A stretch of 37,400 nucleotides of DNA from Phycisphaeraceae bacterium (GTDB taxonomy: Bacteria; Planctomycetota; Phycisphaerae; Phycisphaerales; Phycisphaeraceae). The notes below the pieces were generated by a model. The model made no database searches. It saw nothing but the letters and a program-made list of their open reading frames with translations, and was not told the origin of the DNA. The DNA is taken from the NCBI GenBank assembly GCA_029260635.1, contig JAJDCW010000268.1, forward strand, positions 1-37,400, read 5' to 3'. Each line of letters begins with the position of its first letter. Positions within the stretch are counted from its first letter, which is position 1. Shown here piece by piece: positions 25,177 to 32,971 of the stretch. The translations under genes and the position numbers were made by a program.

Positions 25177-26061
25177 TCACGCGGCCTTTCGTTGGGCTGT
25201 GTCTGTGTAGCCGAGTCTGGCTGTGAGCTTGTTGACGGCACGCTTCCAGCGGGGCTGATCCAGCGATGCGAGCCAGCGCTCACATTCCTGGAATTTTTCT
25301 GGTGGTGTCGTGTTACGAGCCGGGTCCATCCCCTGGAAAGGCAGGGTCGACAGTGTTCGGCTACGCCAGCTGATCACGTCAAGCTGAGGCGTGTAGTGAG
25401 GCGTCAACTCGCCGGTCATGTCGTGCCAAGGGTGGAAGAGTTTGACCCCCGGGTTCCAACGCACCATCAGCCCCAAGCCGCAGAGCCTGGCGTAGACGTC
25501 TTTGTCGTTGGCATGAAAACCGGTCGCGAAGATCGGGCTCTGCTCGTAGCCGTTGATCTCGTCGAGCCAATGCCGACGGACGCTCAGGCAGGCACCGTGG
25601 TTTGACGGGTTGGTCAGCTCGCAAACCGCCCGCAGGTGTTCAAGACTGAATTCATCAACGTGCTGATCCTTCGGCTCGTTGTGGCGGTGGTAATACGTCA
25701 CCAGCCGATCACTCGCCTGATGATCCTGCCAGACCGCGTTAAGGAAACCGGGCTCGGCGATCACGTCGGCGTCGGGAATGACCACCAGATCACCACGAGC
25801 TTCGGCGATGCCCTGATTGAAACAATAGGACGAGTGGTAGGTGCCGGTACGGCCCAGCGCGATAACCCGGAATCTGGGGCGAGCATCGATCCGGCGTTGC
25901 AGGTCGGGGGCGATCGTGCCGTAGTATTCAACCCAGATCAATTCATAGTCATCCGGGGACATGTCCTGCCGGGCCATGAAGTCAATAGAGTCATACCGCT
26001 CGCGGAACGAGCCGTCGACCATGATGACGCTTATCCTGGGGCGTTGATTGCTTTGGTTCAT
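25177..26061 (-). CDS. Glycosyltransferase (GT-A fold, GT2-like)
   Basis: 294 residues from ATG 26061, which shares one base with the upstream stop (TGATG) and has GGGAGG 7 nt before it. ISVIMVDGSFRERYDSIDFM, CFNQGIAEARGDLVVIPDAD (DxD-like) and the later GACLSVRRHWLDEINGYEQS and FHANDKDVYARLCGLG resemble GT2 enzymes with a galactosyltransferase-like acceptor part. The first strand ends in VDGS rather than the usual PxxN, so the family fit is looser than for its neighbours. It ends AQRKAA. Confidence 0.82.
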   Translation of the reverse strand: MNQSNQRPRISVIMVDGSFRERYDSIDFMARQDMSPDDYELIWVEYYGTIAPDLQRRIDARPRFRVIALGRTGTYHSSYCFNQGIAEARGDLVVIPDADVIAEPGFLNAVWQDHQASDRLVTYYHRHNEPKDQHVDEFSLEHLRAVCELTNPSNHGACLSVRRHWLDEINGYEQSPIFATGFHANDKDVYARLCGLGLMVRWNPGVKLFHPWHDMTGELTPHYTPQLDVISWRSRTLSTLPFQGMDPARNTTPPEKFQECERWLASLDQPRWKRAVNKLTARLGYTDTAQRKAA

Positions 26062-27344
26062 CACGCGACCTCCCGGGTCTCTGCATGAATTTTTGGCACG
26101 GGGCTAACGACCCCACCTCTTTGGATCGTGTCGTTGAACAGATCGATATAGGCTTGTGCTTGTTTCGAGGGTGCAAATATGGTTTCGGCTAAGGCACGGC
26201 AATGACGCCGCCTGGCCACACCCTGCTCAACCGACTCGTCGATCGTCGCGCCGATCCGTTCGGCCAACGCGTTGGGGTCGTTGGGCGGGACGAGCCAACC
26301 GGTTTGGCCGTGGATCATCGCCTCACCGACACCACCGACATCAGACGCGATGCTGGGCACGCCACATGCCGCAGCCTCCAGCAGTGTGTTCGGCAGGTTG
26401 TCCGCCAGTGTGGGCAGGACATGAGCCATGGCAGCGCTGTACGCCAACCGCATCAGACGCGGGTCGTGAACGTCATTCAAAACACGGTGGTCCCAATCGC
26501 CCGGGAGATGCTCTGGCGTGCCTCCACCGAGTTGCAACAGGATCGTGTTAGGGCGTTTGAGTTTCGATAGCGCCTCATAAAAGACGTGAGCGCCTTTCCG
26601 AGGGTCGCCGGGGGTTGCGGCGCTGACGAGCACCGGCCGACCCAGCGGGAGGTCTAGAGCCTGCCTCGCCGCGTCCCGATCAATCGGCTTGTAACGATCA
26701 AGCTCGACACCATTTCGGATCACCCGCACATCGTATCCAGCAAGCATCCCACGCTGCGCCTCGCCGGCAAGCCAATGCGAAGGCGTCGCGAAAGCGATCC
26801 GACCCGAGCGGGACAAACCCTGCTTACGCTTCTGATACTGAGCCGGTACCGCCGAGGGCACACTTGTTGGGTAGCTGTCAGCCATTCCACAATCCGCATC
26901 ACACCCCGTTTCAAATTTCCGGCATTCCATGCTGTAGGCGCAGGTCCCGGTGAAGGCCCACATGTCGTGAAGCGTCCAGACCACCGGAATGTGTCTCGAT
27001 AATTCTGAGGGCAGCGTCGCGGGGAGGCCGGCGCCGTGGAGGTTGTGGACGTGGACCACGTCCGGACGATGTGCGCGTATGACATCTTTGATACGGCGTG
27101 CGGTGGCCTGTGAATCCACCGCCTGCCGCTGGTCCGGGCGAAGCGTGAGCGCGATACGGCGTGCCGCCTTACCAACGGTAGAATAATCACGCAGGTTGAT
27201 CGTCTCGAACGGCGATGCCGGGTCGGGGTACGGTGTGGCCCAAAGGACCTCGTGGCCATGGCTTTGCATACCCAGCGCCAACCGGTGGGCGGCGATGCCG
27301 GCACCCCCTTTACGCTGCACGTCACTGAGGAGCATGATCTTCAT
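26061..27344 (-). CDS. Glycosyltransferase family 4 (GT-B fold)
   Basis: 427 residues. MKIMLLSDVQRKGGAGIAAH is the N-terminal Gly-rich loop, with PDVVHVHNLHGAG and VWTLHDMWAFTGTCAYSMEC typical of WcaC-like enzymes. The C-terminal half has PVLVSAATPGDPRKGAHVFYEAL and the donor-binding motif EAAACGVPSIASDVGGVGE. A Cys group (CAYSMECRKFETGCDADCG) occurs in many relatives. It retains configuration when moving a sugar from a nucleotide donor. ATG overlaps the stop of the upstream fusion gene by 4 nt. The tail is AETREVA. Confidence 0.92.
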   Translation of the reverse strand: MKIMLLSDVQRKGGAGIAAHRLALGMQSHGHEVLWATPYPDPASPFETINLRDYSTVGKAARRIALTLRPDQRQAVDSQATARRIKDVIRAHRPDVVHVHNLHGAGLPATLPSELSRHIPVVWTLHDMWAFTGTCAYSMECRKFETGCDADCGMADSYPTSVPSAVPAQYQKRKQGLSRSGRIAFATPSHWLAGEAQRGMLAGYDVRVIRNGVELDRYKPIDRDAARQALDLPLGRPVLVSAATPGDPRKGAHVFYEALSKLKRPNTILLQLGGGTPEHLPGDWDHRVLNDVHDPRLMRLAYSAAMAHVLPTLADNLPNTLLEAAACGVPSIASDVGGVGEAMIHGQTGWLVPPNDPNALAERIGATIDESVEQGVARRRHCRALAETIFAPSKQAQAYIDLFNDTIQRGGVVSPVPKIHAETREVA

Positions 27345-29590
27345 GCCGCCACCCCCCTACCGGTCGTAGCGAGCAGTCCGCTACGACCCAGCTTCAATGA
27401 TGTGCCGACAGCGTTATATCGCTTGACCAACAGGTCCTTGCCGCCATCAGCGACATCGGTCAGCGTGACTATACGATCTGTGGCGGACCGGTCACTCAGG
27501 AAGCCTTTTACCTTACCGCCGAGTGTGTAGTCGATCGCAAGGTAATCTACATCAAGCGTATGCGCGAACAGCACGGAATGGAAACGCATCGTTATGCAGG
27601 CCGTAGCGCCACGCATCGACTGGATGACCGAGTCCACACCGGATGGCCGTTGTTCGATCAACGGGTCGAGCCCCATAAGGTACTGCTCCGCGAATCGGCG
27701 GTTGTAGCCGCGGTCGTCGCAGCCCTCGAAGAAGCAGTGCATGCTGTAAAGCGCTGGACGCAGGCCTTTGGTTTCGCACAGATGGCGTATCTGGTCGCCA
27801 AGTTTCTGATCGAACCGGTCCCGCAGTTCATTGTATTCTTCAACGGAGCGCGAACCACGGTAACCCGCGGGCCACTCCCGAAGGTAGCAGGCCAGGACCG
27901 GCTGCTGTTCGAGAACCGGCAGATCGCGTTTGCGTGACTGCACATAATCTGTTGCGGGGTCACCGACACATCGGATACCGCGCAGACCAGTCAGCTCCGT
28001 CGCGTAAGCAACCGAAGCACGGTCACGGAGCGTGATATCGTTCGCTAAGGTCAGGATTCGCTTCACCGCATCGATACAGAACACATCCTGTAACGGTCCT
28101 ACACCACAGCCGTAGACGGTCCGCACCTTGCCGTTGGCGGCGGCTACTGCGAAGGCGGCGAGGATGACGCCCAGTTCGCCCAGGTCCATCAGCGGGCCTC
28201 CACCCATGACCACTTCATCCGATGTCCAGCAGGCTTTCAGGAATCGCGGGCTGTAAACCGGAACAATCTTTGCTTGCTCACCAAGCTCGCGCAGCGTTCG
28301 TTCTGTAATTAACGGGTACAGGCTGCTGACCGAAAACACAGCGTCGGGGTAGCGCTTGCGGTATTTCTGGATTATCCCGCCGAGGATGGCTTTGTCGCCG
28401 ACGGTTTCCGTGCCGTACCAGCCTGTGATCAGGATCTTGCGTCTGCCGATCGTCTCAGACTGCCCGCGCATCACGGGCAATCGATTGGAAAGCCGGATCG
28501 CGTTCTTGATCGACAGGGCACGGCGGGCGTATTTTTCCGTGAGACCCTCAACCCATTCGCGCGTGGTAACCGTTGCGTGGTAGTCGTGGATGCAAGTCGC
28601 ACAGTCTTCTTTCTTGACACGTCGACGCTCACTGAGCTTGCCCAGATAGAGCTTCTCGGAGGACTGGTCCAAGGCGTTGCCGATGATCTCCGACTTCGGA
28701 GCGCAGTACTGCAACTGACCCCGACAATCCAGGACGACGGCCTGGTCCTGATACGGGCAGGCTGTCCGGCGGGGTTGGCCGTTGAGCATTCCCGCGATGC
28801 TGCGGTAGGTCCGCCGAACAGCGTCGCGCGTCTCGTACTCACGCTCCAGCTTCGTGAAGAACATCGCCAAGTGATACGACTCGTCATCGTCAAACCCGCG
28901 GATATACGAAGTCTGGCCGAAGTTGTAGAGGCGTTGAATGAATTCGCCGACGCGGAATCGGGCGTAGATCCCTGTCGCCTGACAGTATTCAAGCAGTTCG
29001 TCGACGTGCCAGAGGTTAGTCTTGGTGATCGTGCAGCCGACCGATAAAGGCAGATTTAGACGATCACGGATATCCTTAATTACACAGATGGCCGATTCAA
29101 AGTTGCCTTCTCGACCGCGGACCTGGTCGTGCACAGCACCGACGCCGTCAAGTGAGACCATAACGTTAAAGTCAACCCGGCGATCCGCACACACCCTGGC
29201 GGAGGCCTCGATGCGTTCGATGACATCATGATCGCGGATCGCGTTGGTGATGACGCCCGTGCCCTTGAGATTGGGCAGGGCCTTGCAGATCACGTTAAAC
29301 AATTCGGGCAGGTCTTTGCGTAGCGTGGGTTCACCGCCGGAGACGCCGACGTAATCTACCCGGCTGTAGAGCCTGTCACGCAGCACGCTGCCGAGTTGGT
29401 TGGGGGTTAGTTCGACGTCACGCTTCTGCTGCCAGATGTTACACATCTCACATCGTGAATTACAGATATCATTGACCAGCAGGTTGACCGTGGTCGGCTT
29501 GGCGGGGACGTACGACGACAGCCGCCGCCGCAGGTCCTGGCCCGCGACGCTGATCAAGGTTCGTGTATCTCGCGTGAGTTCTCTGAGCAT
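27341..29590 (-). CDS. Radical SAM/SPASM-like enzyme fused to polysaccharide pyruvyl transferase
   Basis: 749 residues in two domains. Residues 30-260 are a radical SAM core: CNSRCEMC (Cys43, Cys47, Cys50), VGVSGGEPT (GGEP 85-88) and VSLDGVGAVHDQVRGREG. Extra cysteines at 278, 289, 296, 330 and 333 look like a SPASM-type auxiliary cluster. Residues 384-735 begin ILITGWYGTETVGDKAIL and contain DEVVMGGGPLMDLGE, GCGVGPLQ, LRDRASVAYATEL and TACITMRFHSVLFAHTL, the pattern of polysaccharide pyruvyl transferases (CsaB/WcaK type), which move pyruvate from phosphoenolpyruvate to sugars. The reading frame is continuous with a short basic linker. The radical SAM substrate is unknown. It sits between sulfotransferase and GT4 genes in the operon and ends GRGVAA. 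Confidence 0.88.
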   Translation of the reverse strand: MLRELTRDTRTLISVAGQDLRRRLSSYVPAKPTTVNLLVNDICNSRCEMCNIWQQKRDVELTPNQLGSVLRDRLYSRVDYVGVSGGEPTLRKDLPELFNVICKALPNLKGTGVITNAIRDHDVIERIEASARVCADRRVDFNVMVSLDGVGAVHDQVRGREGNFESAICVIKDIRDRLNLPLSVGCTITKTNLWHVDELLEYCQATGIYARFRVGEFIQRLYNFGQTSYIRGFDDDESYHLAMFFTKLEREYETRDAVRRTYRSIAGMLNGQPRRTACPYQDQAVVLDCRGQLQYCAPKSEIIGNALDQSSEKLYLGKLSERRRVKKEDCATCIHDYHATVTTREWVEGLTEKYARRALSIKNAIRLSNRLPVMRGQSETIGRRKILITGWYGTETVGDKAILGGIIQKYRKRYPDAVFSVSSLYPLITERTLRELGEQAKIVPVYSPRFLKACWTSDEVVMGGGPLMDLGELGVILAAFAVAAANGKVRTVYGCGVGPLQDVFCIDAVKRILTLANDITLRDRASVAYATELTGLRGIRCVGDPATDYVQSRKRDLPVLEQQPVLACYLREWPAGYRGSRSVEEYNELRDRFDQKLGDQIRHLCETKGLRPALYSMHCFFEGCDDRGYNRRFAEQYLMGLDPLIEQRPSGVDSVIQSMRGATACITMRFHSVLFAHTLDVDYLAIDYTLGGKVKGFLSDRSATDRIVTLTDVADGGKDLLVKRYNAVGTSLKLGRSGLLATTGRGVAA

Positions 29591-29606
29591 GGAATGTAGT
29601 CTTGCC

Positions 29607-30428
29607 TTAGCCTGCCTTTGACCGGGTGTTGGGTTCGTCGTATCCCAGCCGGTTCATCAACGCGCCGCAACGGTTGGTTAGATAAACAAGGTCGGAATCT
29701 TCATAATAGTTAACCCAATCGCCCTGCTTACCGCTGCGCATAAACCGGGTCGACTGCTGACGGTGCACTTCACTGCGGAAGGGCCGTCCATTCTGGTTCT
29801 CAAGACTCTTCATCTGCTTAAACGATGACGCCTGCACGGCACTCTGCACCTGCTGATCTGTGTAGCTGCGCTGTCCCCAGAAATCGATCAGCTTCCGGAG
29901 CTCTTGTGAAGTGTTGGCGAGCATATCTTCGTAGCGGATGACATGGACATTGCGGCGACCTATCCAGCCCGCCACGTGTTCATGCCAATGGCATGGGTGC
30001 AGGTCCGGCTTGCGTAGAAAGGAACCGAAGCTCGTCCCGCCAGGCAGCCGTTTACGCAGGTAATGGTAGTACGACACGTACACGTCTCTAGGGTCACGGA
30101 CGATATAGACGACTCGGGGGAACAGTTCATCCAGAGGTGAATGGCTCTTGAGCACCCTCGGCCGTGCGGCGGCCTTTACTTCCTGTGTGTGAAGCCCGTA
30201 CTCGGGGACATACGACACCGCTGAATGGAAATCAATTGGTTGGTCGCCTTGGTTATCTCGCTCACCACGCAACAGATTGGCCAGCAGGAACCGCATCCAT
30301 GTGTTCCCCGATTTGGGGTATGAGACCAGGAATAGATCATCGTCATAGATCGGTTCACACGCGGATGGTGTCGGCCCGCCCTGGGATCGATTCCACGAAT
30401 TAAAGAGGTTATTTATCCAGTGCATCAT
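29607..30428 (-). CDS. Sulfotransferase, PAPS-dependent
   Basis: 273 residues from ATG 30428 (AAGGG 7 nt upstream). LFLVSYPKSGNTWMRFLL is the 5'-phosphosulfate loop and VVYIVRDPRDVYVSYYHYL the 3'-phosphate motif. RFMRSGKQGDWVNYY matches the RxGxxGDW element of cytosolic-type sulfotransferases. Lys of PKSGNTW and His of LKSHSP are the expected active residues. The enzyme would transfer sulfate from PAPS to a hydroxyl group, here most likely on a sugar of the exported polymer. It starts 16 nt after the ABC ATPase stop and ends 17 nt before the fusion gene. The C-terminus is NTRSKAG, close to but not equal to the Ala-Ala tail of its neighbours. Confidence 0.93.
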   Translation of the reverse strand: MMHWINNLFNSWNRSQGGPTPSACEPIYDDDLFLVSYPKSGNTWMRFLLANLLRGERDNQGDQPIDFHSAVSYVPEYGLHTQEVKAAARPRVLKSHSPLDELFPRVVYIVRDPRDVYVSYYHYLRKRLPGGTSFGSFLRKPDLHPCHWHEHVAGWIGRRNVHVIRYEDMLANTSQELRKLIDFWGQRSYTDQQVQSAVQASSFKQMKSLENQNGRPFRSEVHRQQSTRFMRSGKQGDWVNYYEDSDLVYLTNRCGALMNRLGYDEPNTRSKAG

Positions 30429-30443
30429 CAAAATACCCTTGAC

Positions 30444-31727
30444 CTACGCCGCAATGCCCGTGCATGTTTCCAGTTCATTCGGGGTGATAGGCTTCATCTT
30501 CCAGTCAAGCAAGGGCGCAACCGCACCGGGCCACTGCTCTGTGTAGTGCGAACCATGATCGGTCGTCCGGGTAGTCTGAAACCGTAGGTAGGGCTTGCTC
30601 GGCACGAGTATTTTGAGCCCCGGGCAGCCGGCGTTGATCCGGAGTGTGTACCGCCCGACATTGAGTAAACGTTCAGGGATCGTGCAGATGCTGCGGAAGA
30701 CGCCGGGTTCCGTGCGGGCGGCGCGCTGGGTGTGGTCGGTCGTCGCCAGCGCGATCGTCCCGTCGTCGCACATGACCTTGATGACCCAGCGCATGTCGTC
30801 CACCGGCTTGCGGACGCGGTAGGTCAACTCAACCTGCACGGGTTCAGACAGGTCGAATACACCGCGGCGTTGCCCGGCAGGGTCCGTAACACGGACAGAC
30901 AGCAGCCTGACTTCTTCACTCCCGGGTGCCCCGCTGTTGTCTTCCCAATTCACCTCCCCGTTGCTTGCGGTGCTTGCGAATAACTGGTTGAGGTAGGCGT
31001 CGATGACTTCGGGGGTGTCGCCGGCGTGCGCGACCCGGCCCGAGTCAAGCAGTATCGCCTCGTGGCAGAGGTTGCGCACGGCGGCCATGTTGTGGCTGAC
31101 AAAGATGACCGTCCGCCCGCTCTGCGCGACATCGCTCATCTTGCCCAGGCACTTGCGTTGAAACGCCGCGTCACCCACCGCGAGGACCTCGTCCACGATC
31201 AGAACCTCCGGCTCCAAATGCGCCGCGATAGCGAACGCCAGACGGACGTACATCCCGCTGGAGTAACGCTTGACCGGGGTATCCAGAAACCGATCAACCT
31301 CAGCGAAGTCGACGATCCGATCGAAGTGCTTCTTGATTTCTGAGCGTTTGAGCCCGAGGATCGCGCCGTTGAGGAAGATGTTCTCTCGGCCGGTCAGTTC
31401 GGGGTGGAACCCGGTACCGACTTCCAGCAGGCTGGCGACCCGGCCGTGGATTGTCGCGGTGCCCGAGGTCGGGTCGGTGATGCGCGACAGCAGTTTGAGC
31501 AGGGTGCTCTTGCCAGCGCCGTTGTGCCCAACGACGCCCAACACCTTGCCGGGCTCGACCCGGAACGAGACGTCGCGGAGCGCCCAGAAATCCTGCGATT
31601 GGTTGTGTACTTTAGCGTCTCGGCAACTCGGAACTACCATCGACATGAGGCGCTGACGCAGCGTTTGCGTCTGACCCAGGCGGTAGCGCTTGGAGAGTTG
31701 TTCGACCTGAATGACGGCTTGACTCAT
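30444..31727 (-). CDS. wzt: ABC polysaccharide exporter ATPase (Wzt type)
   Basis: 427 residues from ATG 31727 (AGGA 5 nt upstream); 30 further in-frame codons upstream do not look coding. Walker A is GHNGAGKST (about 67-75). The signature is YSSGMYVRLAFAIAAHLEPE, followed by Walker B VLIVDEVLAVGD and the switch VIFVSHNMAAVRN. Residues 255-427 form a beta-rich Wzt-type C-terminal domain (VRLLSVRVTDPAGQ, PVQVELTYRVRKPV, GRYTLRINAG), which in known systems recognises the finished polysaccharide chain. With the permease at 31951 it makes an ABC-dependent exporter. The tail is TCTGIAA. Confidence 0.93.
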   Translation of the reverse strand: MSQAVIQVEQLSKRYRLGQTQTLRQRLMSMVVPSCRDAKVHNQSQDFWALRDVSFRVEPGKVLGVVGHNGAGKSTLLKLLSRITDPTSGTATIHGRVASLLEVGTGFHPELTGRENIFLNGAILGLKRSEIKKHFDRIVDFAEVDRFLDTPVKRYSSGMYVRLAFAIAAHLEPEVLIVDEVLAVGDAAFQRKCLGKMSDVAQSGRTVIFVSHNMAAVRNLCHEAILLDSGRVAHAGDTPEVIDAYLNQLFASTASNGEVNWEDNSGAPGSEEVRLLSVRVTDPAGQRRGVFDLSEPVQVELTYRVRKPVDDMRWVIKVMCDDGTIALATTDHTQRAARTEPGVFRSICTIPERLLNVGRYTLRINAGCPGLKILVPSKPYLRFQTTRTTDHGSHYTEQWPGAVAPLLDWKMKPITPNELETCTGIAA

Positions 31728-31859
31728 GACGTTCCTACAAGACCGGCAAGGTCCGAATAACGGCACGCCGCTGCATACGTCACAGACGGACCAACCGGTA
31801 GGATCGTCATCGTCCAATAGAGAGGGGTCCTTGAGGGGCGCGTCCGGTATGTAACAACA

Positions 31860-31901
31860 GCAGTTATCGCTGTCACGACCGACGACAAGGAGCGATAATG
31901 C
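31860..31901. promoter_or_regulatory. Hairpin between the permease and ATPase genes
   Basis: GCA-(G)-TTATCGCT pairs with AGCGATAA-TGC: 11 bp with one bulged G and a 19-nt loop. It lies in the 223-nt gap between the Wzm-like and Wzt-like genes, where a polycistronic message would pass. No T tract follows. It may set relative expression, or be an mRNA end or processing site; the role is inferred. Confidence 0.4.
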
Positions 31902-31950
31902 GGTCCCGGAGTGCCATGGGTTGAGGTTGAGGACGGGCGTTCAATGTTAC

Positions 31951-32829
31951 TTAGACCACGTCCGCGAAACGGCGTTCCAGCTTCGCGAAGAACGTCAGCC
32001 CGACCAGCAGTGTCACCGCCGCAACCGTGGTCGAGACAAGCCAGGCGGCGTAGTTCACGGGCTGATCCAAAACGACGGCACGAAAGGCGTCGATCGTTCC
32101 CGCCATCGGGTTCAGATGCATCAGCCACTGGTACTGCTCGGGCACGAAACTCAGGTCATAGATCACCGGGGTCATAAACAGCCAGAGCTGGAGCATGAAT
32201 GGCACGACGTATCTGAAGTCGCGGTAACACACGGTCAGGCTCGCTAAAAGGATCCCGACGCCAAGCACCGCGATCACGGTTGAAAGCACTAATAGCGGCA
32301 CGAGCACCAGACCCACCGTCACCGGGACCTGGAACCAGACCATCAACCCCGCCAGCACGACAAACGCGATGGCGTAATCGATCGCCGGGACCAGCGTCGC
32401 CGACAATGGCAATAAAAGTCTTGGGAAATAGACCTTGCTGAGGATGTGCGCGTTGCCGACCAGGCTGTTGCTTGAAGCCGTCACAGCGTTGGCAAACAGT
32501 GTCCAGGGCAACAGTCCGGCATACAGGAATACCGGGTAAGGCACGCCACCGACCTTGTCGGCCATGCCCATCACCTTCCCGAAGAAGATGTGCAGCACGA
32601 CCATCGTCGCCAACGGCTGGATCACCGCCCAGGCCACCCCCAGGAACGTCTGCTTGTAACGCACACGCAGGTCGCGCAACGCCAAGACCCAGGCCAACTC
32701 ACGGCGACGCCAAAGCTCTCTGGGGTCCAGCGCCGCCAACCCGCGGCTCGGGCGGATCACGGTCTGATGTGACTCACTGCTTAGCGAACCCACGGGCGGG
32801 AGTACGGAAGAATAGGGTGTGCTGGACAA
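31951..32829 (-). CDS. wzm: ABC polysaccharide exporter permease (Wzm type)
   Basis: 292 residues from a TTG at 32829 with GGGAGC about 9 nt upstream. The hydrophilic N-terminal tail leads to ELAWVLALRDLRVRYKQTFL, then GVAWAVIQPLATMVV, the classic ABC-2 membrane entry of TagG/Wzm/KpsM permeases. Six membrane segments follow; RDFRYVVPFMLQLWLFMTPV and LMHLNPMAGTIDAFRAVVL are family signatures. It forms the channel that moves lipid-linked polysaccharide across the inner membrane, driven by the ATPase at 30444. The stop is 223 nt before that gene. Start choice is uncertain. Confidence 0.92.
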   Translation of the reverse strand: MSSTPYSSVLPPVGSLSSESHQTVIRPSRGLAALDPRELWRRRELAWVLALRDLRVRYKQTFLGVAWAVIQPLATMVVLHIFFGKVMGMADKVGGVPYPVFLYAGLLPWTLFANAVTASSNSLVGNAHILSKVYFPRLLLPLSATLVPAIDYAIAFVVLAGLMVWFQVPVTVGLVLVPLLVLSTVIAVLGVGILLASLTVCYRDFRYVVPFMLQLWLFMTPVIYDLSFVPEQYQWLMHLNPMAGTIDAFRAVVLDQPVNYAAWLVSTTVAAVTLLVGLTFFAKLERRFADVV

Positions 32830-32971
32830 AACCGCGTGCTCCCTGGCATCAGCGCCTGTCGGTCAGACGGACAAGCTAATCGATACAGCCGGCACAACCG
32901 GCACAGGAAGTATCGACGCATCCGGGAGGGCACTTAAGCGGACACCAATCAGCAAAGACCGATAACAACAA

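Noticed and set aside
17953-31727. Explaining the Ala-Ala tails only by ATGA start-stop overlap
   Set aside because: The overlap fixes just the last base of the final codon, and several of the tails occur on genes with no overlapping downstream gene.
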